From Paenibacillus sp. N3.4 (GTDB lineage Bacteria; Bacillota; Bacilli; Paenibacillales; NBRC-103111): 64,000 nt of DNA. The translations under genes were made by a program, and so were the position numbers. The stretch is from the NCBI RefSeq assembly GCF_008017805.1, contig NZ_VRTT01000013.1, positions 57,212 through 121,211 on the forward strand. Reading direction: 5' to 3'. The notes under the pieces are model-generated. The model made no database searches and was not told the DNA's origin. It worked only from the letters and a program-made list of their open reading frames with translations. Positions within the stretch are counted from its first letter, which is position 1; every line of letters begins with the position of its first letter. Below, piece by piece: positions 57,201 to 64,000 of this stretch.

Positions 57201-60200
57201 AGATGGGGGCGTAGCTCAGACTCTTAAGGTCAAAGTAGCGGACGAATCCACCATTCCGACAAGCGTGGCTATGGTCAACCCAGCGACGGCTATCATATAC
57301 GGGCCAGCTAATACGAGCTCTACAACAGGAAAAGTTACAGGCACAAACAGACTCCAGCTCACGACCGCTATAAGTCCGAACAATGCTTACGACAAGAGAA
57401 TGATGTGGACGACAAGCAATCCGAACATTGCGATGGTGGATAAGAATGGTTTGGTCATCGCACGTGGAGCTGGTAAGGTTACGATTACCGGTACAAGTAT
57501 GGCGAATCCACTCCTGCCGCCGGTTGTATGTACCGTGACGGTTACGAGTTCCGGAACAGATTACAGCGGAGATGCAACGCTCTCTTCCGTATTAACCGCT
57601 GCCAAATCCATTTCAGCCTATACGGGTGACACAACGGCAAGTGGTGGCTTTAAACAAATATCAACCAGTCCGAATTGGGAAGGAAGACAGGAAGACTTCC
57701 AGAAAGCGTATATCAACGCATTGGGTGTAAAAGCTAAATATTCAGGATATTCAACAACCAATATAAGTAAGGATACGGCATTATTTGCAGCAATCGCTTT
57801 AAATGAGGGTATCAGGTCGATTGATTCAAGCAAGGCTTTAGTGATCAGCCAAATTATTGACAAGGTTGCTCTTAATGCAGCGATCAACAGTGCAATGAAG
57901 CTTACGGCAGACAATTTTAGCACACCAGAGAATTGGGCTGCTCTTCAAACAGCTCTGCAAGCTGCGAAGGACATCAATAATAAGGTAAACGCGACACAAG
58001 CAGAAATAGACAGTGCCCTTGCTTTATTGCAAGTGGCAATGAACAAAGCCATTCAAATGCCGGTATCAGGAGGCAGCGTACCTAGCGTTCAGGTGTCCAG
58101 TGGTTCCGCTACCATTTATGGAAGCCGCTTTGTTCAGTTACAAGTTCAAGGCAGCCGAACGTGGTCGGTCACTCAGGAAGACGGGACGGCAACTACAGAT
58201 GCGACAATTGATCCAAGTGGGATCTTATATGCGACGAGTGAAGGTATCTACAAAGTGACGGCTAAGGCCAGTAATGGTTCCGCAGACGAAATCGTTGTAA
58301 CTTTCAAAAATATGTCTCTCATAACCAATTTATCGCTTAACAATAATGGAAATGGAAGCGCCTTTGGCTCGACAAGTGGCGGATCTTACCCGCCTTCCAA
58401 CGTTTTTGACAATAATGCGAGTACCTTCTATGACCATAGCGTGACCATTCCTTATGTAGGATGGGATTTTGGAAGTCCTAAAGTGATCAATGTGCTCCGT
58501 TTCCTGCCGAGATCGGGAACTAATGCAGCCAGGATTTACCAAGCGAAATTCCAAGGATCGAATACATCGGCAAGCAGTGGGTATGTCGATTTAATTACCA
58601 TAACAGACAATCCAAGTAACGCCAATTCGTCGTCATGGTATATCAAAACACTGAATAATTCGACGGGCTATAGATATTATCGTTGGTTGGGTACAGACGG
58701 ATCACATGCAAATGTGGCAGAAATTCAGCTTTTCGTGAATATCGATAGAACAGTGCTTGGAAGCCTGGTGAATTTTGTACAAACGATCGATGAGGAGAAT
58801 TATAGTGTTTCATCGTGGGAAGTACTGCAGGCGGTTTTATCTAACGCGTCCAACGTAAACGATAATCCGAATGCACCGCAATCTGACATCGATGCCGCTG
58901 CAAATGGTCTACAGTCCGCTATTGATGGATTGAAAGTAGCTCCGGGCAGCGCACTGGAAGTTGCGAACAGCATTACATCGATCCCAGCACCATCCCAAAA
59001 CGCGGCGGCCTTAACCCTTCCCCATGTACCGGAAGGATTTACCTTAGTAATTAAAAGTTCGAGCAATGAGTCAGTTATTGATACATTAGGAAATGTGAGT
59101 GTGCCAGATGCTAACACTACAGTAAGTCTTGTTTTGGAAATCACGAAAATATCGAGTGGGACGAGGGCGAATACCACTAGTATTCAAGTTATTGTACCAG
59201 CGGGAGCTACGGCAGAGGGAATTGCAAGCAGTATTAAATCGATTCCAGCACCTGCAACAAACGCTACAACTTTAACGCTGCCTACCGTACCAACAGGCTT
59301 CACGATAGCCATCAAGCGATCGGACAATACAGCCGTTATCCAAACCGATGGAACGATTATTCCATCGAGCGTGGACACTACGGTGAATCTCGTGTTGGAA
59401 GTGATGAGAACATCGGACGGTACGAAGGCAGAGACCGTTAACATTCCTGTTGTTGTACCAGCCAAAACGGAACAATCCGTCCATGTCACATTAAGCGGAG
59501 CAAATACCGTTATGGCAGGTGCTTCGTTCGATCTGACATACGGCTTGGCGAACGCCCATGGCAGCGTCTTAGCTCAGGATCTGACGTTCACGTATGATCC
59601 GGCGAAGGTTGAATTTATCTCAGTTGAATCCGTGAAAACTGGATTTACGCTTATAGATAAAAAGGAAACGCCGGGCAAAGTCCGAATCCTTGCTGCTAGT
59701 ATCGGTGGAGACCTTGCCGCGAATGCGGGAGGTGATCTACTGAAGCTGCATTGGAAAGCCAAAGCGCTTACCGAAACATCCTCAGCTACCATCACTATGT
59801 CTAATGTAGTGATCGCTAATGCAGAGGGAGAGGAAACACGAGTAGAAGGCACTTCGCGCAGCGTAGATATCACTTATGTGAATAAAGGGGCTCTCAACAC
59901 GCTCATTACCGAGGCTCAGCAAACGCATGATACAGCGATGGAAGGCACGCGTGCCGGCCAATATCCGGCAGGATCGAAAGCATTACTGCTGGCGGCGATT
60001 AATAGCGCCAAAACAGTAGTTGGCGATGCAGCGGTCACTCAGCAGCAAGTGCAGCAGGCAGCGGTTGACTTAAGTGCAGCGATCCAAGCATTCAGGGCTT
60101 CTATAATCACCGGAACTCCTGGAGATTTAAATAATGATGGTAAAATAAGCATCGGTGACTTGGCGATTATTGCGAAATATTACGGAAAATCTTCAGCCGA

Positions 60201-60300
60201 TGCGGATTGGGAACAATACAAATTTGCGGATCTCAATAATGACGGTGTGATTGATATTGCCGATCTTGCGATCTTAGCTAGAATGATATTGAATTGGTGA
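54253..60300 (+). CDS. Giant secreted six-hairpin glycosidase (GH95/DUF5703-like) with cohesin-dockerin tail
   Basis: The protein has 2015 residues, the largest intact frame. Signal peptide (to VRA|ES); N-terminal beta-domain with QLMGNGDIGVIAAGVSTTSQ and FYFGKNDFWGTLHAQ (~85-120); (alpha/alpha)6 region (~370-800: WWKNYWLKSYVQFNDPELNK, GWGGRYFLNYNQQAHYYASG); two Big_2 domains (~900-1100); helical FIVAR-like region (~1200-1270); Ig-like; F5/8 CBM32-like (~1355-1495); FIVAR; two aBig_2; cohesin (~1740-1875); FIVAR; dockerin (PGDLNNDGKISIGDLAIIAK and ADLNNDGVIDIADLAILARM). The catalytic layout resembles GH95 alpha-L-fucosidase/galactosidase or DUF5703 proteins; I cannot fix the family. The ATG at 54253 has GGAGGAG 5 bases upstream; a TTG at 54220 lacks an RBS. 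It has its own control element and a terminator. Confidence 0.8.
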   Translation: MISVKHKPMRRSLSLTFVITLVASSLTSLMPGTIIVRAESSFTATQAVLDHLKQNDWSDLQNTLSGIYGSISSPLKISDVDKGSYTTGQLMGNGDIGVIAAGVSTTSQQFYFGKNDFWGTLHAQGSSVKDNQGILSGGGLDIWPTKAAGSNASSVFNMTQDILNAQVITKMQLKNDEGYDATVEMRSWTADTDNVFVTEVENRGNGAVTLNTKQWVPKMAYANSSATDLTDAITTYPYTGGIDTKGANPVLWTTRDSNSGATGNTSNFRSRTATATTVVGAPLINTREKIEANDYYDSNKGKYYNSLGESGDFTVEAGTTVYLVTYFASSSGAYDSIKSVADVQADAVSSISAYTTPSKINQLKNEHLDWWKNYWLKSYVQFNDPELNKYYHGSLYILGSSNRPTSLNGKVNKQNLPASMYGEWIPADNVGWGGRYFLNYNQQAHYYASGSVNRIDTAIPYNRVIAYDLPWQMNNAAAQGFDGAVHVRTLSPFHLMASSQPSLNAKASTKTYGFNSSSTDQKSNGMFAAVPMIFYYEYTLDENYLKTVLYPYLKQLLSFYSSYVLKQDDGNGQYHYSVIGSSIHEGDAADINPDLDIGAIKFMSNFLINHASKMNENQANLGRWQDLMDHTAFPEAMLPKGIFNADNNSNFVPTLIATDYQSPNQAHVDMIEPGDQPVELEGVVFPFENNQVLDGDKELLQKVLNTLEYMNGWAAAGFAGWSSQNNGFPKVFPIAARAGWPAADLISKFKTSLSAKVRNSNLTYYGSGGAVETIASMETLDSMLMQSSTTPNVPSTIRVFPNWDMARSVNYERLGAMGNVEVSSAYDATAQTIPYVDLNSKRDGKIALVNPWTAGKPIIQVVNQDKTLGATVNYTINGGKIVIDAQKGTRYMVMNDTTDPTNHVSDLTLDKYSTTLIYNGSNGADKATIHATVVGNSSDNVTWTSSDNSIVAVAGNGNTATIQAVGTGANKVANVTVTARSIQDGGVAQTLKVKVADESTIPTSVAMVNPATAIIYGPANTSSTTGKVTGTNRLQLTTAISPNNAYDKRMMWTTSNPNIAMVDKNGLVIARGAGKVTITGTSMANPLLPPVVCTVTVTSSGTDYSGDATLSSVLTAAKSISAYTGDTTASGGFKQISTSPNWEGRQEDFQKAYINALGVKAKYSGYSTTNISKDTALFAAIALNEGIRSIDSSKALVISQIIDKVALNAAINSAMKLTADNFSTPENWAALQTALQAAKDINNKVNATQAEIDSALALLQVAMNKAIQMPVSGGSVPSVQVSSGSATIYGSRFVQLQVQGSRTWSVTQEDGTATTDATIDPSGILYATSEGIYKVTAKASNGSADEIVVTFKNMSLITNLSLNNNGNGSAFGSTSGGSYPPSNVFDNNASTFYDHSVTIPYVGWDFGSPKVINVLRFLPRSGTNAARIYQAKFQGSNTSASSGYVDLITITDNPSNANSSSWYIKTLNNSTGYRYYRWLGTDGSHANVAEIQLFVNIDRTVLGSLVNFVQTIDEENYSVSSWEVLQAVLSNASNVNDNPNAPQSDIDAAANGLQSAIDGLKVAPGSALEVANSITSIPAPSQNAAALTLPHVPEGFTLVIKSSSNESVIDTLGNVSVPDANTTVSLVLEITKISSGTRANTTSIQVIVPAGATAEGIASSIKSIPAPATNATTLTLPTVPTGFTIAIKRSDNTAVIQTDGTIIPSSVDTTVNLVLEVMRTSDGTKAETVNIPVVVPAKTEQSVHVTLSGANTVMAGASFDLTYGLANAHGSVLAQDLTFTYDPAKVEFISVESVKTGFTLIDKKETPGKVRILAASIGGDLAANAGGDLLKLHWKAKALTETSSATITMSNVVIANAEGEETRVEGTSRSVDITYVNKGALNTLITEAQQTHDTAMEGTRAGQYPAGSKALLLAAINSAKTVVGDAAVTQQQVQQAAVDLSAAIQAFRASIITGTPGDLNNDGKISIGDLAIIAKYYGKSSADADWEQYKFADLNNDGVIDIADLAILARMILNW

Positions 60301-60335
60301 ACAGGTTTTGTGTCAAATCTCGATATACTTAATAG

Positions 60336-60364
60336 GACCGTCAGGGATTCCCTGGCGGTCTTTT
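60336..60364 (+). terminator. Intrinsic terminator of the enzyme array
   Basis: GACCGTCAGGG-att-CCCTGGCGGTC followed by TTTT, 36 bases after the last dockerin gene. Confidence 0.88.
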
Positions 60365-60481
60365 GCCGTACTGTTTTTCTTAGGGCGAACGCTTTATTCT
60401 TAATTGAACTTGAAGAAATGAGGAATGCCGACATGAAGCTTTACCGTTGGATGACCTACATGCTATAGACACATGATTTCA

Positions 60482-60490
60482 TGGTATAAT
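60482..60490 (+). promoter_or_regulatory. Extended -10 element of the AraC-type gene
   Basis: TGGTATAAT (TGn plus a perfect TATAAT) lies 26 bases before the start codon. No good -35 is seen, as is common with extended -10 promoters. Confidence 0.6.
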
Positions 60491-60516
60491 GTCTTTACAA
60501 GAAAGTAGGTGTGAAC

Positions 60517-61365
60517 ATGGCGACATTTCAATACAATCAAGAGCGTCTATTCCGTGAGGACCCGGATCTTCATTTGTTTTATTGGGGTAAGGAAGATTGC
60601 GTGCCGGGCCATTCAGTTGGACCTGTAGTTCGCGATTTGTACAAAATTCATTTTATACATAAAGGGAAGGGTCTTGTTCGTATAGGCATTGAAACGCATG
60701 AGCTTCTGCCAGGGCAAGCATTTCTCATATACCCGAATGTCATTAGCTATTATGAAGCGGATCAAGATGAGCCATGGACGTATTCGTGGATTGGTTTTCG
60801 CGGAGCTCAAGTCGAATCTATTTTATCCCGCACGCGACTGTCCCCCGAACATCCTGTCTTTCCGATGGATTGGAAAGTCATGCCGAGCATGTATGATCAA
60901 TTAACGGAAGCTGCCGGGCGTGAAGGGGGCAATGATTTATTGATCAAGTCCATTATTTATGGATTTATGTCTGTTCTGGTAGACGTGATTCCTGCCTCCT
61001 CGAACGGGCATATTCAACCAAGTAAACTGGATGTTTATGTGATTCAAAGCATGGAATTTATTCATGCTCATTATAATGAGCCTATTTCCGTAGAGCAGCT
61101 TGCTTCTTTACTCAAGCTGGACCGTAAATATTTCTCAACGCTTTTTAAAGAAGCTACAGGACTGCCGCCCCAGCAATATTTGCTCCAATATCGGATGGAT
61201 AAGGCTTGTGGGCTGCTGGAGAACAGCAGCTATGCGATCGGTGAGGTGGCAAGCTCGGTAGGATATCAGGATCAGCTCACCTTCTCCAAGATGTTTAAAC
61301 GCGTAAAGGGAGCCTCTCCCAAAGCATTTCGATGTGAATCGGCAACTGGAGCAAGCAGACATTAG
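60517..61365 (+). CDS. AraC family transcriptional regulator
   Basis: The protein has ~282 residues. An N-terminal cupin of the AraC_binding type (YKIHFIHKGKGLVRIGIETH, LLPGQAFLIYPNVISYYEAD) is followed by two HTH motifs (SVEQLASLLKLDRKYFSTLF, then AIGEVASSVGYQDQLTFSKM) ending in GASPKAFR. Regulators of this type commonly govern alpha-galactoside, arabinose or similar sugar genes. It follows the dockerin array and is separated from it by a terminator, so it may sense a breakdown product and control the array. The ATG at 60517 is favoured over the GTG at 60511 on spacing from AGTAGG. Confidence 0.9.
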   Translation: MATFQYNQERLFREDPDLHLFYWGKEDCVPGHSVGPVVRDLYKIHFIHKGKGLVRIGIETHELLPGQAFLIYPNVISYYEADQDEPWTYSWIGFRGAQVESILSRTRLSPEHPVFPMDWKVMPSMYDQLTEAAGREGGNDLLIKSIIYGFMSVLVDVIPASSNGHIQPSKLDVYVIQSMEFIHAHYNEPISVEQLASLLKLDRKYFSTLFKEATGLPPQQYLLQYRMDKACGLLENSSYAIGEVASSVGYQDQLTFSKMFKRVKGASPKAFRCESATGASRH

Positions 61366-61452
61366 GACATAAAGAACATCCTTATGAACATTGGCTTCTA
61401 AACCGAATCTCGCTACAATGAAACTAATTCACATCCATTAGGAGGTTCCAAC

Positions 61453-62442
61453 ATGAGTTATTTAGCAAATTCATCCAGATATGATGCCATGACCTATAAC
61501 CGCAGTGGCCGTAGTGGTCTAAGATTGCCGGCTATTTCTTTAGGGCTATGGCACAATTTTGGTGGTATCGATACATTCGAAAACGGCAGAAACATGCTAA
61601 GAAGAGCCTTTGATTTAGGAATTACCCACTTCGATTTAGCGAACAATTACGGACCGCCTGCTGGTTCTGCCGAAGAGATGTTTGGCCATATGGTAAAGGG
61701 GGATTTCGCGGCTTATCGGGACGAGCTCATCATTTCGACGAAAGCAGGCTATTATATGTGGCCGGGTCCTTACGGAGAATGGGGCTCAAGGAAAAATTTG
61801 ATTGCTAGTATAGATCAAAGCTTGAAACGCATGCAATTGGACTATGTAGATATTTTCTATCATCACCGTTCGGACCCGAACACGCCGCTTGAAGAAACCA
61901 TGGGTGCTCTGCATCAAATCGTTCAGCAAGGCAAAGCGCTTTACGTTGGTATTTCCAACTATAAACCTGCGGAGGCCAAAGAAGCTTCACAAATTTTGAA
62001 GCGGTTAGGCACTCCATGTGTCATCCATCAACCTGATTACTCCATGATGTCACGCTGGATTGAAGACGGGCTTCAAGATGTGTTGGAGGAAGAGGGAATC
62101 GGTTCCATCGCTTTTTCACCGTTATATAAAGGTATTCTTACCGATCGCTATCTGAATGGTATTGCTCCGGATTCCAGAGCGGCAAGCTCAAGTGTATTCC
62201 TCAAATCGGAAGACATTAATGAAGAACGAATTTCGAAAGTCAGAAAACTAAACGAGCTTGCGGTTGAACGGGGTCAAAAAATGTCGCAAATGGCACTGGC
62301 GTGGGTATTGCGCGGTGGCCGTGTGACGTCAGCTTTGATCGGCGCGAGTAAAGTGAGTCAAATTGAAGATGCGGTTGAAGCTTTGAAGGTATCGACGTTC
62401 ACACAAGAAGAATTGAAACGCATCGATGAGATTTTAAAATAA
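61453..62442 (+). CDS. Aldo/keto reductase, YghZ (L-glyceraldehyde 3-phosphate reductase) type
   Basis: The protein has 329 residues, with typical AKR14/YghZ sequence. The catalytic Asp and Tyr lie in HFDLANNYGPPAGSAEE (~56-72), Lys in IISTKAGYYMWPGPYGEWGS (~95), and His in DIFYHHRSDPNTPLEE (~135). The C-terminal NADPH-binding segment SALIGASKVSQIEDAV follows. YghZ reduces L-glyceraldehyde 3-phosphate and various aldehydes in the cytoplasm and is thought to detoxify reactive sugars such as methylglyoxal. AGGAGG stands 8 bases before the ATG. Single gene, followed by a perfect terminator. Confidence 0.92.
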   Translation: MSYLANSSRYDAMTYNRSGRSGLRLPAISLGLWHNFGGIDTFENGRNMLRRAFDLGITHFDLANNYGPPAGSAEEMFGHMVKGDFAAYRDELIISTKAGYYMWPGPYGEWGSRKNLIASIDQSLKRMQLDYVDIFYHHRSDPNTPLEETMGALHQIVQQGKALYVGISNYKPAEAKEASQILKRLGTPCVIHQPDYSMMSRWIEDGLQDVLEEEGIGSIAFSPLYKGILTDRYLNGIAPDSRAASSSVFLKSEDINEERISKVRKLNELAVERGQKMSQMALAWVLRGGRVTSALIGASKVSQIEDAVEALKVSTFTQEELKRIDEILK

Positions 62443-62446
62443 AAAG

Positions 62447-62480
62447 AAATGTCCGACTCGAAAGCGAGTCGGACATTTTT
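62447..62480. terminator. Perfect intrinsic terminator
   Basis: AAATGTCCGACTCG-aaag-CGAGTCGGACATTT is a 14-bp perfect stem flanked by A and T runs. It can serve both the reductase and the convergent NADH dehydrogenase gene. Confidence 0.92.
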
Positions 62481-62513
62481 GGTTAACGCTGTATGGCACG
62501 TGCTTTGCTGCTC

Positions 62514-63695
62514 TTAGTAAGCCAGAGCGAAAAGACCGTGGATATGGGATAAATAGCGGATGTTACTTGCTTCTTTCATAAGTGAAGCCGGTAGACCCTT
62601 CAGTTGTGTACCGCTGGCACCAATCGTACCGATACCGTCTTTGCGACCAAGGCTTCCCAGAGTTCCAGAGAATACAGGTGTGAAAGTATCCATTACACCG
62701 CCTTTAAGCTGTACAGAAAGGTTGTAGCCAACCGTCTCACCCATTTGCCAAGCAAGTTGAGCCGTAGGAGGGTAAGGACGTTCGCTGCCTTCAGGGAATA
62801 CAACTGCACAGTCGCCAGCCAAATAAACATCGGCATGGGAAGTGGACTGCAGCGTTGATGTAACCGTTGCGCGACCGCGATCTTCAGCGATACCACAGCT
62901 GCCAACAACCGGATTGCCTTTAACTCCACCTGTCCAGATGATGGTATTGGATTCGATAGTTTGGCCATTTTTAAGAGCTACTGTATTCTTGGTAGCTTCT
63001 GTAATAGCTACACCCATAAGGAACGTAACGCCGCGTTTTTCAAGGCTTGCAACGGCACGATCGATCAGGACTTTTGGGAAAATAGGCAGAATGGAAGGTC
63101 CGGCCTCTACGCAATATAGCGAGATATCGCTGTAGTTAATCCCTTTGCTGCGGCAAATTTCAGGCAATTTGTCCGCAAATTCACCGACTAACTCAACACC
63201 CGTCAAACCGCCGCCACCAACGACAATCGTTGCATCGGCTTTGTTTCCGGACAGCTTGTAGGCATCCAGGCGAGCTTCAACATGCTCACGAATTTTGTTG
63301 GCATCCGCGGCAGACTTAAGAACAAAGCTGTGCTCTTCCAGTCCCGGAATCCCGAAGTAGTTCGTTTCACTGCCCAATGCGACAACAAGCGCATCATAGG
63401 AATGGACAGCTCCGCTTTCCATCACAACTTGTTTATCATTCGGCTTAATTTCTTTAATTGTATCTACAACCACATTGACATCTTTACCGCTCAATAGCTT
63501 GTTCAATGGAAGCGCAACAGCCTGCTCCTTGATAGTGCCGCCAGCTAAACGGTGAAGCTCCGTGATGATTTGATGGGTTGGAAAACGGTTGATGATTGTA
63601 ATGTTCGCTTCCGCCGCCGTCAAGTATTTCCGTGCTGTCAGCGCAGTTAGAATGCCGCCGTAACCGCCGCCCAGAATTAGAATTTGTTTCGACAT
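62514..63695 (-). CDS. Type II NADH dehydrogenase-like FAD oxidoreductase
   Basis: The protein has ~393 residues. The FAD-binding GxGxxG is at the N-terminus (ILILGGGYGGILTALTAR). A second GxGxxG for NADH lies in TIVVGGGGLTGVELVGEFAD (~160), and the FAD-contacting VYLAGDCAVVFPEGS near 300. NDH-2 enzymes pass electrons from NADH to quinone at the inner face of the membrane without pumping protons. The Bacillus relatives are YjlD and YumB. The next gene upstream is a DUF1641 protein, as in the yjlC-yjlD operon. I set the start at 63695 because AAAGAGG lies 9 bases ahead of it; two earlier in-frame ATGs touch the RBS. Confidence 0.9.
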   Translation of the reverse strand: MSKQILILGGGYGGILTALTARKYLTAAEANITIINRFPTHQIITELHRLAGGTIKEQAVALPLNKLLSGKDVNVVVDTIKEIKPNDKQVVMESGAVHSYDALVVALGSETNYFGIPGLEEHSFVLKSAADANKIREHVEARLDAYKLSGNKADATIVVGGGGLTGVELVGEFADKLPEICRSKGINYSDISLYCVEAGPSILPIFPKVLIDRAVASLEKRGVTFLMGVAITEATKNTVALKNGQTIESNTIIWTGGVKGNPVVGSCGIAEDRGRATVTSTLQSTSHADVYLAGDCAVVFPEGSERPYPPTAQLAWQMGETVGYNLSVQLKGGVMDTFTPVFSGTLGSLGRKDGIGTIGASGTQLKGLPASLMKEASNIRYLSHIHGLFALAY

Positions 63696-63718
63696 GTTCA
63701 TCATCCTCTTTGTCCGTA

Positions 63719-64000
63719 TTAATTTTTGCGCTCAGCCAATACGTTCAAGAACGCTTGAGCAAAACGAAGTGTCTTCTGTACTTCTGGATCTTTCAGCATT
63801 TTCAACATGGCGAATAGTCCAACTGTTGATCCTGCTTCTGTTTGGGAACGTTCACTGGCTTCGATCGCTGCAGCAGCGATTCCTTTGGCTTTCTCTTGAA
63901 CTGGTTTAACAAATTCACCAATTCCGTGAGCGAAATCGTTGATCAAAACTTTGTCTGTGGCAACGCCTTGAGCAAAATCGTAGGCTTTCGTCATTAGTGT
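63719..64000 (-). CDS. DUF1641 (YjlC-like) protein, partial at window edge
   Basis: The visible frame is open to the window edge (the codons before the first ATG at 63994 read T-L in frame). The sequence MTKAYDFAQGVATDKVLIND, then FVKPVQEKAKGIAAAAIEAS, then VGLFAMLKMLKDPEVQKTLR is characteristic of DUF1641 proteins, where this is the C-terminal two thirds. The true start therefore lies outside. YjlC-type proteins accompany NDH-2 or formate dehydrogenase-like genes and are thought to be accessory to membrane redox enzymes. The gene ends 23 bases before the NADH dehydrogenase start, so the two form an operon. Confidence 0.85.
   Translation of the reverse strand, partial: TLMTKAYDFAQGVATDKVLINDFAHGIGEFVKPVQEKAKGIAAAAIEASERSQTEAGSTVGLFAMLKMLKDPEVQKTLRFAQAFLNVLAERKN

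Noticed and set aside
26618..60300. CRISPR-like or tandem DNA repeat arrays
   Set aside because: The many recurring DNA words come from repeated protein domains (aBig_2, FIVAR, cohesin, dockerin) hundreds to thousands of bases apart, not from regular short spacers.
20841..60300. Horizontally acquired island with mobile elements
   Set aside because: I found no integrase, transposase, attachment repeats or tRNA at the borders. The array looks expanded by internal duplication. Transfer cannot be excluded without genome comparison.

Overview
The window looks like a chromosomal segment of a Gram-positive, low-to-moderate GC, spore-former-type Firmicute, most likely Paenibacillus or a close relative in the Paenibacillaceae. 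The reasons are strong AGGAGG-type ribosome binding sites, TTG/GTG starts, SLH-domain surface anchoring, EcsAB, a YuaF/FloT pair, a YjlC/YjlD-like pair, many AraC-type regulators, CUT1 sugar ABC transporters, and very large secreted multidomain glycosidases. No phage, integrase, transposase, CRISPR, tRNA or rRNA was recognised.

Region 1 (1-20.8 kb) is ordinary mixed chromosome: a sugar isomerase end, flotillin and NfeD, an AraC regulator, a stand-alone RadA paralogue, a Gfo/Idh/MocA oxidoreductase, small HTH and TetR regulators, an SDR, a MATE exporter, a methyltransferase-TPR protein, a MarR/MFS pair, EcsAB, and a TetR/EmrB-type drug exporter pair. Several regulators have readable operators: a MarR site duplicated in inverted orientation, and a TetR palindrome lying exactly in a promoter spacer.

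Region 2 (20.8-60.4 kb) is the highlight. A minus-strand gene encodes a cohesin plus three SLH repeats, which is the layout of a surface anchoring scaffoldin. Divergent from it are a CUT1 sugar ABC transporter (binding protein and two permeases; no ATPase) and an orphan response regulator. Eight consecutive giant secreted proteins follow over 34 kb. Every one ends in the same tail: cohesin, FIVAR helical spacer, type I dockerin. Their front ends differ: a beta-helix GH28-like enzyme, a PQQ-type sugar dehydrogenase, two non-catalytic adaptor-like proteins, a GH101-like enzyme, an atypical GH28, a GH27-like alpha-galactosidase, and a six-hairpin (GH95/DUF5703-like) glycosidase. Together they suggest a cellulosome-like, self-chaining, cell-anchored glycan-degrading complex whose released sugars enter through the adjacent ABC transporter. 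A 58-bp control element is shared by the first and last enzyme genes, and hairpins lie at most gene junctions. A truncated GH27 gene and a 54-bp dockerin relic show that the array has been remodelled by recombination.

Region 3 (60.4-64 kb) holds an AraC regulator, a YghZ-type aldo/keto reductase, a type II NADH dehydrogenase and a partial DUF1641 gene.

A caveat applies throughout: nine genes carry twelve single-base frameshifts, nearly all at short homopolymers. This pattern is better explained by sequencing error than by decay, so I describe those genes as whole genes and give the break positions.
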